A stretch of 21,064 nucleotides of DNA, taken from assembly GCA_017959645.1 (NCBI GenBank), contig JAGDAE010000288.1, positions 1-21,064 of the forward strand. Reading direction: 5' to 3'. A program made the position numbers and the translations under genes. Every line of letters starts with the position of its first letter. The first letter of the stretch is position 1. The notes beneath the pieces were generated by a model. That model did not search any database. It was not told the DNA's origin and was given only the letters and a program-made list of their open reading frames with translations. Source of the stretch: Kiritimatiellia bacterium (GTDB lineage Bacteria; Verrucomicrobiota; Kiritimatiellia; RFP12; UBA1067). This document shows positions 1 to 7,486 of the stretch, in pieces.

Positions 1-1
1 C

Positions 2-220
2 GACTTCTGCAGGGAGGTCGTTAGCGAAAAGCGCCTGGCGATGAGCCCCGAGGAGCTTCTGCACGCGATGGAGATGGTCGGCGAGGTGGGTCCGGCCAAA
101 GTCGCGCAGGACGGCCGCCTCGCATCCCGATCTTCCTGCGCAATAGTGAAACCTTGGCAAGTCAGCGCAGAAAAATTTTTGAAGATACCCCCTTGCGGTG
201 TGGTGTCAGAAAGTGTATAA
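2..220 (+). CDS. Possible C-terminal fragment of an unidentified protein
   Basis: A reading frame open at the left edge runs to a TAA at 218-220. Up to about position 125 its codons look like the real genes nearby, with many G or C third positions (for example MSPEELLHAMEMVGEVGP). After that the composition becomes ordinary, and the stop codon lies inside the mraZ -10 box. It may therefore be a true gene end with an extended tail, or a shorter gene whose true end I cannot locate. I do not recognise the family. No ribosome binding site or start is visible because the frame enters from outside the window. Confidence 0.3.
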   Translation, partial: DFCREVVSEKRLAMSPEELLHAMEMVGEVGPAKVAQDGRLASRSSCAIVKPWQVSAEKFLKIPPCGVVSESV

Positions 221-221
221 T
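193..221 (+). promoter_or_regulatory. Sigma-70-type promoter of the mraZ operon
   Basis: A perfect TATAAT -10 box lies at 216-221. TTGCGG at 193-198 is a fair -35 box, with a 17-bp spacer. Predicted transcription start is near 228. The promoter overlaps the 10-bp repeats proposed as MraZ operators, which fits autorepression. If this start is right, the upstream mraZ ATG at 233 would have almost no leader, while the ATG at 269 would have about 41 nt. Confidence 0.6.
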
Positions 222-242
222 AGTGTCAGAAAATGTCAAAAG
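203..242 (+). promoter_or_regulatory. MraZ-type operator: four 10-bp direct repeats
   Basis: Four head-to-tail 10-mers are visible: GTGTCAGAAA (203-212), GTGTATAATA (213-222), GTGTCAGAAA (223-232) and ATGTCAAAAG (233-242). The first and third are identical. MraZ proteins are known to bind short GTG- or TGGG-containing repeats at 10-bp period upstream of their own gene, as in Escherichia coli and Mollicutes. The array spans the -10 box and the predicted transcription start, so bound MraZ would block RNA polymerase. The role is inferred from position, period and the adjacent mraZ gene. Confidence 0.6.
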
Positions 243-268
243 GAGTAGAGCAGAGGCCCGTAGAGGGT

Positions 269-724
269 ATGGCGGCAGGCGCGAGCAGTGGCGTTCTGGT
301 AGGACGTCACGATCATGCGCTGGATCCCAAGAAACGCTTCACCATTCCAAGCGAATGGCGTACGTCTATGGGTTTGCCGCTGTATGTCTACGTGATGCCC
401 GACCGCAAAGAGAAGTGTCTCAATCTCATCCCCCCGGCCGAGATGGAGTCGCGACTTGAGAGACTCCGCGAGAAGGCGCTGTTCGATCCGGCGCTGAACG
501 CGGCGTACGAAGCTATCGGTGCAGCCTCGGAACAACTCTGTCTTGACTGTCAGGGCCGAATCCGCGTCAGCGACAAGCTCCTTCAGTTTGCGAACTTGAC
601 GACGACGGTCGCGATGGTGGGTTCGGTCCGGATGATCAAGCTGTGGGATCCGAAGGCGCTCGCTCCGGAGAAGAAGGTGGATCAGGCGGCGCTCGACGCG
701 GCGCTCAAGGCGGCGGGGTTCTGA
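269..724 (+). CDS. mraZ: Transcriptional regulator MraZ
   Basis: MraZ is a DNA-binding protein with two AbrB/SpoVT-like repeats that assembles into rings and controls the dcw cluster. The first repeat is visible as GVLVGRHDHALDPKKRFTIP followed by SEWR. The second contains LDCQGRIRVSDKLLQFANL and ends at IKLWDPKAL, the usual closing motif. I prefer the ATG at 269 (151 residues, close to the usual MraZ length). The in-frame ATG at 233 (163 residues) lies in the fourth operator repeat and only about 5 nt after the predicted transcription start. No ideally spaced ribosome binding site decides it: AAAAGGAG at 238-245 is too far from 269. One base separates the stop from rsmH, so the two are cotranscribed. 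Identification is strong, the start less so. Confidence 0.93.
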   Translation: MAAGASSGVLVGRHDHALDPKKRFTIPSEWRTSMGLPLYVYVMPDRKEKCLNLIPPAEMESRLERLREKALFDPALNAAYEAIGAASEQLCLDCQGRIRVSDKLLQFANLTTTVAMVGSVRMIKLWDPKALAPEKKVDQAALDAALKAAGF

Positions 725-725
725 G

Positions 726-1625
726 ATGGGTGGCGCGCACATTCCGGTGATGCTGGAGGAGACGGTGGGTCTTCTCGCGGTGAAGCCGGGCGGCCGCTAC
801 ATCGACGGGACGTTCGGACGCGGCGGGCACGCGCGGGCGATAGCATCGGCGGGCGGCGAGGTTCTCGGAATCGACCGCGACGACGAGGCGGTCGCCTCGG
901 CCGGGGAGATCAGAGTCGTAAAAGGAAACCACGGCGACATCCGGGAGATCGCCGCGAAGGAGGGATGGGATGAAGTCGATGGAATCTTGCTGGATTTGGG
1001 CGTGTCGAGTCCTCAGCTGGATGAAGCCGGACGGGGCTTCAGCTTTATGCGCGAGGGACCCCTTGACATGCGGATGGATGGGGCTTGCGGACAAAGCGCC
1101 GCAGACCTGGTGAACGGAGAGAGCGCGGAAAGGTTGGAAGAGATCTTCCGCGTTCTGGGGGAGGAGCCGCAATCGAGGAGGATCGCCAGGGCGATCGTGC
1201 GGGAACGTGATCCTAGGCCGTTCCTGACGACGAGCGATCTGGCGGACTTCATCGAGCGGCTGACGGGAAGACGCGGCGCGCACCATCCCGCGACGCGGGT
1301 CTTCCAGGCGTTGAGGATGGCGGTGAACGACGAGGTCGGCGAACTCGAGCGCGCGCTCGAAGGCGGGCTCGGGATTCTCGCGCCGGGCGGAAGGTTCGCG
1401 GTGATAACGTTCGAGTCGGTCACCGACAGGACGGCGAAGAGGTTTTTCGCCGCCCATGCGGGGAGGGAGGTATCCCTGCAACAAGGAGGCACGCGGTGGG
1501 AGGGGGAGTTGCCCCGCACCGCAAACGTGACGCGCCGGGCGGCGAGGGCGTCGGCGGAGGAGGTCCGCCGCAACCCGAGGTCGCGAAGCGCAAAACTAAG
1601 GGTAGCCGAAAGGATCAGGACATGA
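726..1625 (+). CDS. rsmH: 16S rRNA (cytosine(1402)-N(4))-methyltransferase RsmH
   Basis: RsmH (MraW) uses S-adenosylmethionine to methylate N4 of C1402 in the decoding centre of 16S rRNA. The sequence has the family start (HIPVMLEETV), the SAM-binding glycine region YIDGTFGRGGHARAI (residues 25-39), the acidic GIDRD (48-52), ILLDLGVSSPQLD (87-99), PLDMRMD, FQALRMAVNDEVGEL and the C-terminal NPRSRSAKLRVAERI. Length is 299 residues, near the usual 300-310. One conserved block is unusual: the family FHSLEDR is FESVTDR here. The gene starts one base after mraZ and its stop overlaps the ftsL start (ATGA, 1622-1625). It is the second gene of the dcw operon. Confidence 0.96.
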   Translation: MGGAHIPVMLEETVGLLAVKPGGRYIDGTFGRGGHARAIASAGGEVLGIDRDDEAVASAGEIRVVKGNHGDIREIAAKEGWDEVDGILLDLGVSSPQLDEAGRGFSFMREGPLDMRMDGACGQSAADLVNGESAERLEEIFRVLGEEPQSRRIARAIVRERDPRPFLTTSDLADFIERLTGRRGAHHPATRVFQALRMAVNDEVGELERALEGGLGILAPGGRFAVITFESVTDRTAKRFFAAHAGREVSLQQGGTRWEGELPRTANVTRRAARASAEEVRRNPRSRSAKLRVAERIRT

Positions 1626-2026
1626 GAAAGAACAAGAAGGTCTCGAAGAAGATGTCGGTCGTGGCCAACCGTTCCGCCCAGATCGGTTCGGTCATGCTGG
1701 CGGTTTTTCTTACGGTGCTGGTGAATCTGCTGGCGAATTCGAGCTGTGCGCAGATGATGAAGTCGATCGGCGAGAAGGAGCGCGAGCTCGCGAGGCTGGG
1801 CGACGAATACGCGCGCGAGAGCGAGAAGTGGGAGGAGATGAAGAGCCCCGCGAATCTCGAGGCGGCGCTGCTCCGGCACGGGCTGGCGATGAGCTACAAC
1901 CGCGAGGACCAGATCGTGCGCATGAAGGCGAACGGCAAGCCGTACGAAGGGCAGATTTCGATCGCGAAGATACAGAACCGCAAGGCCGGCCGGCAGGTGG
2001 CGCAGACGGGAACGCGCCGCAGATAG
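1622..2026 (+). CDS. ftsL: FtsL-like cell division protein
   Basis: This is a 134-residue bitopic membrane protein. A basic N-terminus rich in Lys precedes one membrane segment at about residues 19-41. A coiled-coil-like stretch rich in Glu, Arg and Lys follows (from IGEKERELARLG), then a short basic tail. Size, topology and place between rsmH and ftsI match FtsL, which bridges FtsQ/FtsB and the FtsWI synthase at the septum. FtsL sequences diverge so much that the call rests on topology and gene order. I chose the ATG at 1622, which overlaps the rsmH stop. The same frame extends further upstream, but only inside rsmH. A weak AGGA lies just upstream. Confidence 0.75.
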   Translation: MRKNKKVSKKMSVVANRSAQIGSVMLAVFLTVLVNLLANSSCAQMMKSIGEKERELARLGDEYARESEKWEEMKSPANLEAALLRHGLAMSYNREDQIVRMKANGKPYEGQISIAKIQNRKAGRQVAQTGTRRR

Positions 2027-2030
2027 CGCG

Positions 2031-3797
2031 ATGGCGATGCGCGGGGAGACATTCCGTTTCTGGGCGCCGGTCGCAGTGCTCTCGGTGTTCGCGGCGGTCG
2101 TCTCGCAGAAGATGGTCCGCGCGCACGTGGACCCCGAAGTCGGGCTGCTGACGTATTCGGGAACGCGCATCATACCTGGCATACGCGGGGCGATATACGA
2201 TTCGTGCGAAAGCCAGCGTCATCTGCTGGCGCGCTCGACGCCGGTGTGGGAGTACCATCTCGACCCGGTTGCGCTTACGAACGCCGTGGTGAAGCGCAAG
2301 GGCGACCCGCCGCGTCCGCGCAACGCGATACTCAAGACGATATCGAAGGCGCTGTCGATCGACTTCGCCCGGCTCGAGAAGATGGCGGACGATTCGGCGC
2401 GGCGCTACCAGTTTCTCGCGCGCTCGACTGATTCGAAGGCGCACGAGACGCTGAGCAATTCGTCGCTGGTGAAGGGCGTCGCGATCGAGACGCGCAGGGT
2501 GAGGCGGTATCCGCAGGGGCGGCTTTTGTCGCACGTGATCGGCTCGGTCAACGCGAACGCCGACGGTTCGGCGGGGATCGAGCAGAAGTACAATTCGGCG
2601 CTCTGCGGCGTCGACGGGCACGTGACGTACATGAAAGACGCGCTCGGGCGCGAGCTCTACGACCGTCCGCCGCTCGAGCGCTCGGAGGCGATACCCGGAT
2701 GCGACGTGTACCTCACGGTCGATTCGAACATCCAGAGCGAAACCGAGAAGGCGCTCGACGAAGGCATCGCCGAATTCGGGGCGGGGTCGGGATGGGCGAT
2801 CGTGATGGATTCGAGGACCGGCGCGATTCTGGCGATGGCGAGCAGGCCCGATTTCGATCCGCTCGGGTTCGGCAAGGCACCGGATTCGGCGAAGCTCAAC
2901 CGCGCGTGCTCGTTCGTGTACGAGCCGGGGTCGGTGATGAAGACGATCACGGTCGCGGCGGCGCTGGACGCCGGCAGGGCGAGGCCGGAGACGAAGTACC
3001 GCACCAACCGCGACGACCCCGACTACTACAAGCTGCCGGGCGACGGAACCCACGCCTGGCCGGAGAGGATGACGGTGACCGACGCGCTCGTGCATTCGTC
3101 GAACATCGTCATCGGCAAGCTCGGGTGGGACATCGGCAGGGAGCTGCTGCACGGCTACATGAAGAAGTTTGGCTTCGGGGCCAAGACCGGAATCGAGCTG
3201 CCGGGCGAGGAGACGGGGATACTCCCCGACTGGCGCAAGTGGGACAAGGCGTCGTGGTCGCGCGCGCCGATCGGGCAGTACGTCGCGGTAACCGCGCTGC
3301 AGCTCGCCGGCGCCTACCAGGCGATCGCCAACGACGGCGTGCGCATGCGCCCGTACATCGTCGAACGCATCGTCGACGGATACGGGAGCGAGAAATACCG
3401 CCACGAGCCGATGGAACTGGGAAGGCCGATCAAGGCGTCGACCGCGCGCACGCTGCGCGGAATGATGACCGGGGTCGCCACGCCCGACGGAACCGCCAGA
3501 CGCGCGGCGGTGAAGGGCTACACGATCGCCGGCAAGACGGGAACCGCGCAGAAATCGGCCGGCAGGGCCGGCTACATCCCGGGACTCTACCGCGCGACGT
3601 TCTGCGGAATCGTCCCCGCTAGCGAGCCGCGCCTGGTCATACTGGTGACGCTGGATTTCGACGAGCGGCGCAAGTTCCACCAGGGCGGCAATTCGTCCGC
3701 CCCCGTGTTTAGAAAAATCGCCGAGAAGACGCTCAAGTATCTGATGATACCGCCCGACAAGCCGGACGAACTTCTCGAAGAGCCGGGTTGGGAATGA
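2031..3797 (+). CDS. ftsI: Septal penicillin-binding protein (FtsI/PBP3-type transpeptidase)
   Basis: A class B penicillin-binding protein of 588 residues that cross-links peptidoglycan, probably at the septum. It has one N-terminal membrane anchor (about residues 9-26), a dimerisation region from about 50 to 210, and a transpeptidase domain. The three catalytic motifs are complete: SVMK with nucleophile Ser301 and Lys304, SSN at 356-358, and KTGT at 502-505. No PASTA domain is present, and the protein ends soon after the catalytic domain. FtsI rather than PBP2 is inferred from the mraZ-rsmH-ftsL context. It starts 4 bp after ftsL. There is no clear ribosome binding site, and an ATG at 2037 is an alternative start. 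Its stop lies 3 bp from the convergent helicase stop. Confidence 0.93.
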   Translation: MAMRGETFRFWAPVAVLSVFAAVVSQKMVRAHVDPEVGLLTYSGTRIIPGIRGAIYDSCESQRHLLARSTPVWEYHLDPVALTNAVVKRKGDPPRPRNAILKTISKALSIDFARLEKMADDSARRYQFLARSTDSKAHETLSNSSLVKGVAIETRRVRRYPQGRLLSHVIGSVNANADGSAGIEQKYNSALCGVDGHVTYMKDALGRELYDRPPLERSEAIPGCDVYLTVDSNIQSETEKALDEGIAEFGAGSGWAIVMDSRTGAILAMASRPDFDPLGFGKAPDSAKLNRACSFVYEPGSVMKTITVAAALDAGRARPETKYRTNRDDPDYYKLPGDGTHAWPERMTVTDALVHSSNIVIGKLGWDIGRELLHGYMKKFGFGAKTGIELPGEETGILPDWRKWDKASWSRAPIGQYVAVTALQLAGAYQAIANDGVRMRPYIVERIVDGYGSEKYRHEPMELGRPIKASTARTLRGMMTGVATPDGTARRAAVKGYTIAGKTGTAQKSAGRAGYIPGLYRATFCGIVPASEPRLVILVTLDFDERRKFHQGGNSSAPVFRKIAEKTLKYLMIPPDKPDELLEEPGWE

Positions 3798-3800
3798 CGG

Positions 3801-6317
3801 TCATTTGAGAAGGGCGGCGATGTCGTCGGCCGTGAGGCGTCCGGCGATTTCGGCGTCAGTCGAAGAGACGGTCGCTTTGATCAGCGCCTGCTTTTTGCGC
3901 TGCAGGGCGAGCACGCGTTCCTCGATCGAGTTGGACGCGATCATCTTCATGACGTAGACGACTTTTTTCTGTCCGATGCGGTGGGCGCGGTCGGTCGCCT
4001 GGTCTTCGACAGCTGGGTTCCACCACGGATCGTAGTGCATCACCATGTCCGCGCCGGTGAGGTTGAGTCCGGTGCCGCCGGCCATGAGCGAGATGAGGAA
4101 GACGGGGATGTCTGGCGAACGGTTGAAGCGGTTGCATTCGTCGAGGCGGTCTTTCGTGGAGCCGTCGAGATATGCGTAGCGTATGCCGAGTCCGTCGAGG
4201 CGTTCGGCGAGCTTTGCGAGCGTCTTCACGAACTGTGAGAAGACGAGAATCTTGTGGCCGCCGTCGACCGCCGCGCGGAGGTTGTCGCAGAACGCGTCCA
4301 TTTTCGCCGCCGAGGCGATCAGGCGCAGGCGCATGAGCATCGCGAGAATCTCGAAGCGCGATCCGGCCAGGCCCTTCTTCCGGAGAGCGTCGCCGGCTTC
4401 TCGGCGGGTCTTTTTCAGCGCCTCGTCGTATTCGCGCCGCCCCTCCTCGTCCATCGGGCAGTACGATATTTTCACGATCTTGTCCGGCAGGTCGGCGGCG
4501 ACGGATTTCTTCAGGCGGCGGAGGATGAACGGCGCGAGTTTGCGCTTGAGCCGCGCCTGCGCCTCGACCGCGGCCTCGCCGCCGTCGGCGATCGGCTGCT
4601 CATAGTACTCTCTGAAGCTCTCGTATTCGCCGAGATAGCCCGGCAGCAGGAAATCGAAAATCGACCAGACGTCGGCGACGGAGTTCTCGACCGGCGTGCC
4701 GGTAAGCACAAGACGCTTGCGCGAGCGGATCAGTTTCGCCGCCTTGGCGTTTTTCGTTTCGCGGTTCTTGATTCGCTGGGCCTCGTCGAGCACGACGGCG
4801 TCGAATTCGCGCGAGAGGTACGCGTCGGCGAAATCGCGCTGCAGAAGCGCGTAGGAGGTCACGACGAGATCGGCGTCGCCGATCTTGCCGAAATCCCGCG
4901 CGCGGTCGGCGCCCGAGACGACGTGGACCTTGAGCCAAGGCGTGAACTTGACTGCTTCGGCCTCCCAGTTCCTCACGAGCGAAGTAGGGCAGACGACGAG
5001 CGAAGGCAGGCGGGGGGCGGAAGACGCCTTCGAGAGGGCGATCCACGTCAGGGTCTGGAGCGTCTTGCCGAGCCCCATCTCGTCGGCGAGCAGGCCGCAC
5101 AGTCCGGCGTTCTCGAGAAAGCGCATCCAGTAGACTCCCTGCTTCTGGTACGGACGCAGCACGCCGTCGAGCCGCCCGAGCGCGACCGGCTCGAATTTCG
5201 CGTCGGGTCCGCAGCAGCGCGCGAGCGCGTTTTCGCGCCAACGCGCGGCTTCGCCGTCGTCGAGGTCGATGCTGTCGGCGAGCGCTTCGAGCGAGGAGGC
5301 GACGAACGGCGCGTGCACGGCGCGCACGCGGAAGAATCCCGGCGGGGCGCCGTTCTGCGACGAGGCGCAGTCGCGGAATACTCCGTGCATCGTCTCGATC
5401 GCGCGGTTGTCGAGCAGATACGGCACGCCGTCCCTGAGAATACAGCCGTCGCCGCGGTTGAGGGCGGCCTGGATTTCGGCGGGCGAGACCAGTTCGCCGC
5501 CCGCCTCGAACCGGTAGCCGACGTCGAAATCGCCGCCCGGAGCGTCCCTTATCTTCACGACCGGGACGATCGAGCGCATCGAATCGACCAGGGCGGAAAG
5601 ATTCTCCGAAAGCTCGACCCTCCAGCCGCCGCGCCACAGCGAGGGGATGCCGGCGCCGAGAAAGTTCAGCACCTTCAGCGGATCGGTCAGATAGAGCTTG
5701 AGATCGCCGTCGCGATAGCCTTTTTCGAAACCCCATCTGCGCAGCGAGTCCATCGCTTCGCGCTCGGCCTGCGGCGAACGCACGAGCCGCACGAACGGAT
5801 CGTCCTCCTGCTCGAGATAGACGGTGCGCGCGGCCTGGGCCGAACACGCCGGGAAGTCGATATGGCGGTAGTGGGCGTCGACTTCGACCGAAAGCGAAGC
5901 GCGCGAACCGGCGATGTAGGCGGAGAAGACCGGACGCATCTCGATTTCGGTAAAGTCCCCGCCGGCGGCATCTCCGGTCTCGCAGTCTTCTTCCGGAGGC
6001 TGCTCCTCGGGCATCTCGTCGAGCGCGAGCGCGAACCCGAGCGCGACCACGTGCGGACACACCATGCCGAATTCGCGGTTCGTGCGGCAAGGGCAGCGCG
6101 ATGCTATGCGCCTGTCCGGGCGCAGTTCGAAGCTTGTCGGCATGAGGTATCCGTCGGGCTGGCGGATTTTGCCGGACACGACGAGAGTGTCGTCGTCGTA
6201 GCCGTATTCGACCACGTCGCCGGAATTGACGATCGCCAGCGCCTGGTTGAACGTCTCCTCGCCGCCCCAGCCGATCAACTCTTCGCGGGTGATACCGCTT
6301 TCAGGTTTTTGGCGCAT
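3801..6317 (-). CDS. SNF2-family DEAD/H helicase with SWIM zinc finger
   Basis: This 838-residue protein is a Swi2/Snf2 ATPase, a family that moves along double-stranded DNA and remodels protein-DNA complexes. A SWIM zinc finger is visible at the N-terminus: Cys75, Cys77, Cys87 and His89 in the CxC...CxH pattern. A long middle region of no recognised fold follows. The ATPase core then has DEMGLGKT (412-419, Lys418 in the P-loop), DEAQ at 511-514 (motif II), LTGTPVENS, and a C-terminal helicase lobe with ILVFSQF, YLDGST, AGGTGLNLTGAD and DRAHRIGQ. Bacterial SWIM-SNF2 proteins are common but poorly characterised. The start overlaps the rlmN stop by 17 bp, so the pair is probably one transcript. 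No strong ribosome binding site is seen. Confidence 0.93.
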   Translation of the reverse strand: MRQKPESGITREELIGWGGEETFNQALAIVNSGDVVEYGYDDDTLVVSGKIRQPDGYLMPTSFELRPDRRIASRCPCRTNREFGMVCPHVVALGFALALDEMPEEQPPEEDCETGDAAGGDFTEIEMRPVFSAYIAGSRASLSVEVDAHYRHIDFPACSAQAARTVYLEQEDDPFVRLVRSPQAEREAMDSLRRWGFEKGYRDGDLKLYLTDPLKVLNFLGAGIPSLWRGGWRVELSENLSALVDSMRSIVPVVKIRDAPGGDFDVGYRFEAGGELVSPAEIQAALNRGDGCILRDGVPYLLDNRAIETMHGVFRDCASSQNGAPPGFFRVRAVHAPFVASSLEALADSIDLDDGEAARWRENALARCCGPDAKFEPVALGRLDGVLRPYQKQGVYWMRFLENAGLCGLLADEMGLGKTLQTLTWIALSKASSAPRLPSLVVCPTSLVRNWEAEAVKFTPWLKVHVVSGADRARDFGKIGDADLVVTSYALLQRDFADAYLSREFDAVVLDEAQRIKNRETKNAKAAKLIRSRKRLVLTGTPVENSVADVWSIFDFLLPGYLGEYESFREYYEQPIADGGEAAVEAQARLKRKLAPFILRRLKKSVAADLPDKIVKISYCPMDEEGRREYDEALKKTRREAGDALRKKGLAGSRFEILAMLMRLRLIASAAKMDAFCDNLRAAVDGGHKILVFSQFVKTLAKLAERLDGLGIRYAYLDGSTKDRLDECNRFNRSPDIPVFLISLMAGGTGLNLTGADMVMHYDPWWNPAVEDQATDRAHRIGQKKVVYVMKMIASNSIEERVLALQRKKQALIKATVSSTDAEIAGRLTADDIAALLK

Positions 6318-7329
6318 TGCGAAGTCTCAGCTGGCCGCAGGCGGCGTCGGTGTCTTTGCCGCGCGAGCGGCGCAGCATGGTCTGCACGCGATTTTTCATC
6401 AGCACGTCGAGGAACGCCAGAAGCGTCGCGTCGTCCGGGGTTTTGAAGTCGGGGCGGTGGGAGACCGGCGAGAGCGGTATGAGGTTCACCTTCGCCATCG
6501 GCACGCGTTTCACGGCGCGGGCGAGCTCTTCGGCGCACTCGCGCGAATCGTTCACGCCGGCGATCAGGGTGTATTCGAAGGTTATTATCCTCTTCGTCGC
6601 GCGCGTGTAGGCGGCGCAGGCGTCGAGCAGTTCGGCGAGCGGCCATTTGCGGTTCACGGGCATGAGTTCGCCGCGCAGCCGGTCGTTGGGGGCGTGCAGC
6701 GAAACCGAAAGCTCGAACTGCACGCCCTCCGCCGCGAGCCGCGCGAAACCGGGCACGACGCCGCAGGTCGAGATCGTTATGTGCCGCGCGCCGAGGTTCG
6801 GGCCTTTGCCGGAGTTGATCAGCTTCAGCGCGCGCATAGTCTCGTCGTAGTTCGCGAACGGCTCGCCCATGCCCATCACGACGATGTTCGTAATCTCCCC
6901 GAAAGTCCTGCCGAGCATGTACTGCGCGACGATCTCGTCGGCTGAAAGCGAGCGCACGACGCCCTGCGAACCCGACGCGCAGAACACGCACCCCATCGCG
7001 CAGCCGACCTGGGTCGATACGCACTGGGTGAAGCGCCCGGTCGCCGGTATCAGCACTGTCTCGACGCTACAGCCGTCCTCGAAGCCGACGAGCAGCTTGC
7101 GGGTGCCGTCGGACGATTCGCTCGTGTCGAGGATCCGCGCGCCGGTCAGCGGGAATTCGGCCTTGAGCTGCTCGCGGAAGTCTTTCGGCAGCGTGGTCGC
7201 CTGGTCCCAGCAGGTTATGCGGTCGCGGTAGAGCGCGTGCAGAATCTGGTCGGCGCGGAAGGTCCGCATCCCGCGTCCGGCGAGAATCGGCTTCCATTCA
7301 TCTGGCAGAATGCTCCATGCTTTTTCCAT
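6301..7329 (-). CDS. rlmN: Dual-specificity 23S rRNA A2503 / tRNA A37 methyltransferase RlmN
   Basis: RlmN is a radical-SAM enzyme that methylates C2 of A2503 in 23S rRNA and, in many species, A37 of some tRNAs. The 342-residue product has the iron-sulfur motif CAMGCVFC (Cys110, Cys114, Cys117), VVMGMGEP, HITISTCG, LSVSLHAPND, and the C-terminal DTDAACGQL with Cys331, the cysteine that is transiently methylated. The same frame continues upstream to 7428, but family homology begins at MEKAWSIL. A consensus -10 box lies 7 nt before the ATG at 7329, so the transcript is predicted to be leaderless. The first gene of a two-gene unit with the SNF2 helicase. Confidence 0.96.
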   Translation of the reverse strand: MEKAWSILPDEWKPILAGRGMRTFRADQILHALYRDRITCWDQATTLPKDFREQLKAEFPLTGARILDTSESSDGTRKLLVGFEDGCSVETVLIPATGRFTQCVSTQVGCAMGCVFCASGSQGVVRSLSADEIVAQYMLGRTFGEITNIVVMGMGEPFANYDETMRALKLINSGKGPNLGARHITISTCGVVPGFARLAAEGVQFELSVSLHAPNDRLRGELMPVNRKWPLAELLDACAAYTRATKRIITFEYTLIAGVNDSRECAEELARAVKRVPMAKVNLIPLSPVSHRPDFKTPDDATLLAFLDVLMKNRVQTMLRRSRGKDTDAACGQLRLRNAPKT

Positions 7330-7336
7330 GGCGCGT

Positions 7337-7342
7337 ATTATA
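7337..7342 (-). promoter_or_regulatory. -10 box of a predicted leaderless rlmN promoter
   Basis: On the minus strand TATAAT (within TTTTGATATAATA) lies exactly 7 nt upstream of the rlmN ATG at 7329. Transcription normally starts 6-7 nt after a -10 box, which puts the first base of the mRNA at or next to the start codon. No convincing -35 box is seen at 17 bp. The same -10 sequence and spacing recur at 19684-19689 and 19777-19782. Confidence 0.6.
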
Positions 7343-7417
7343 TCAAAATCCGGCGCGCCGCCGCCATCGCGATTTTGCGGTTTCCCGCGCGCCGGAGCTT
7401 TTTGCGGAAAAGTGCGA

Positions 7418-7438
7418 TCCGTTAACAATCCGTTAACA
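7418..7438 (+). repeat. Direct repeat TCCGTTAACA in a divergent promoter region
   Basis: Two identical 10-mers, TCCGTTAACA, lie at 7418-7427 and 7429-7438, 11 bp apart, each containing the palindrome GTTAAC. They sit about 10 bp upstream of a weak TATCAT (7448-7453) that could be the -10 box of the lipoprotein gene at 7487. The 11-bp period puts both copies on one face of the helix, as expected for a regulator binding site. TTAACA also resembles a -35 box, but neither copy has good spacing to TATCAT. The rest of 7330-7486 holds nothing else I can identify. Confidence 0.35.
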
Positions 7439-7486
7439 CAGAAGTGGTATCATATGCGCCGTCAACTAGGAAAAGGAGGCATCAAA

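Noticed and set aside
154..459. Plus-strand open frame overlapping the mraZ promoter and start
   Set aside because: It overlaps the operator and mraZ in another frame, has no ribosome binding site and gives a translation without recognisable features.
1710..3680. Minus-strand open frame of 656 codons opposite ftsL and ftsI
   Set aside because: It is antisense to a penicillin-binding protein with all three catalytic motifs, and has an Arg-rich random-looking translation.
3771..3812. Inverted repeats around the convergent ftsI/helicase stops (AATGA-CGG-TCATT and CTTCTC/GAGAAG)
   Set aside because: Stems are only 5-6 bp with weak composition and no T tract. The symmetry comes mostly from two facing stop codons, so I do not call a terminator.
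4254..6446. 730-codon plus-strand open frame opposite the SNF2 helicase
   Set aside because: The helicase on the other strand has all its ATPase motifs. This frame is its compositional shadow.
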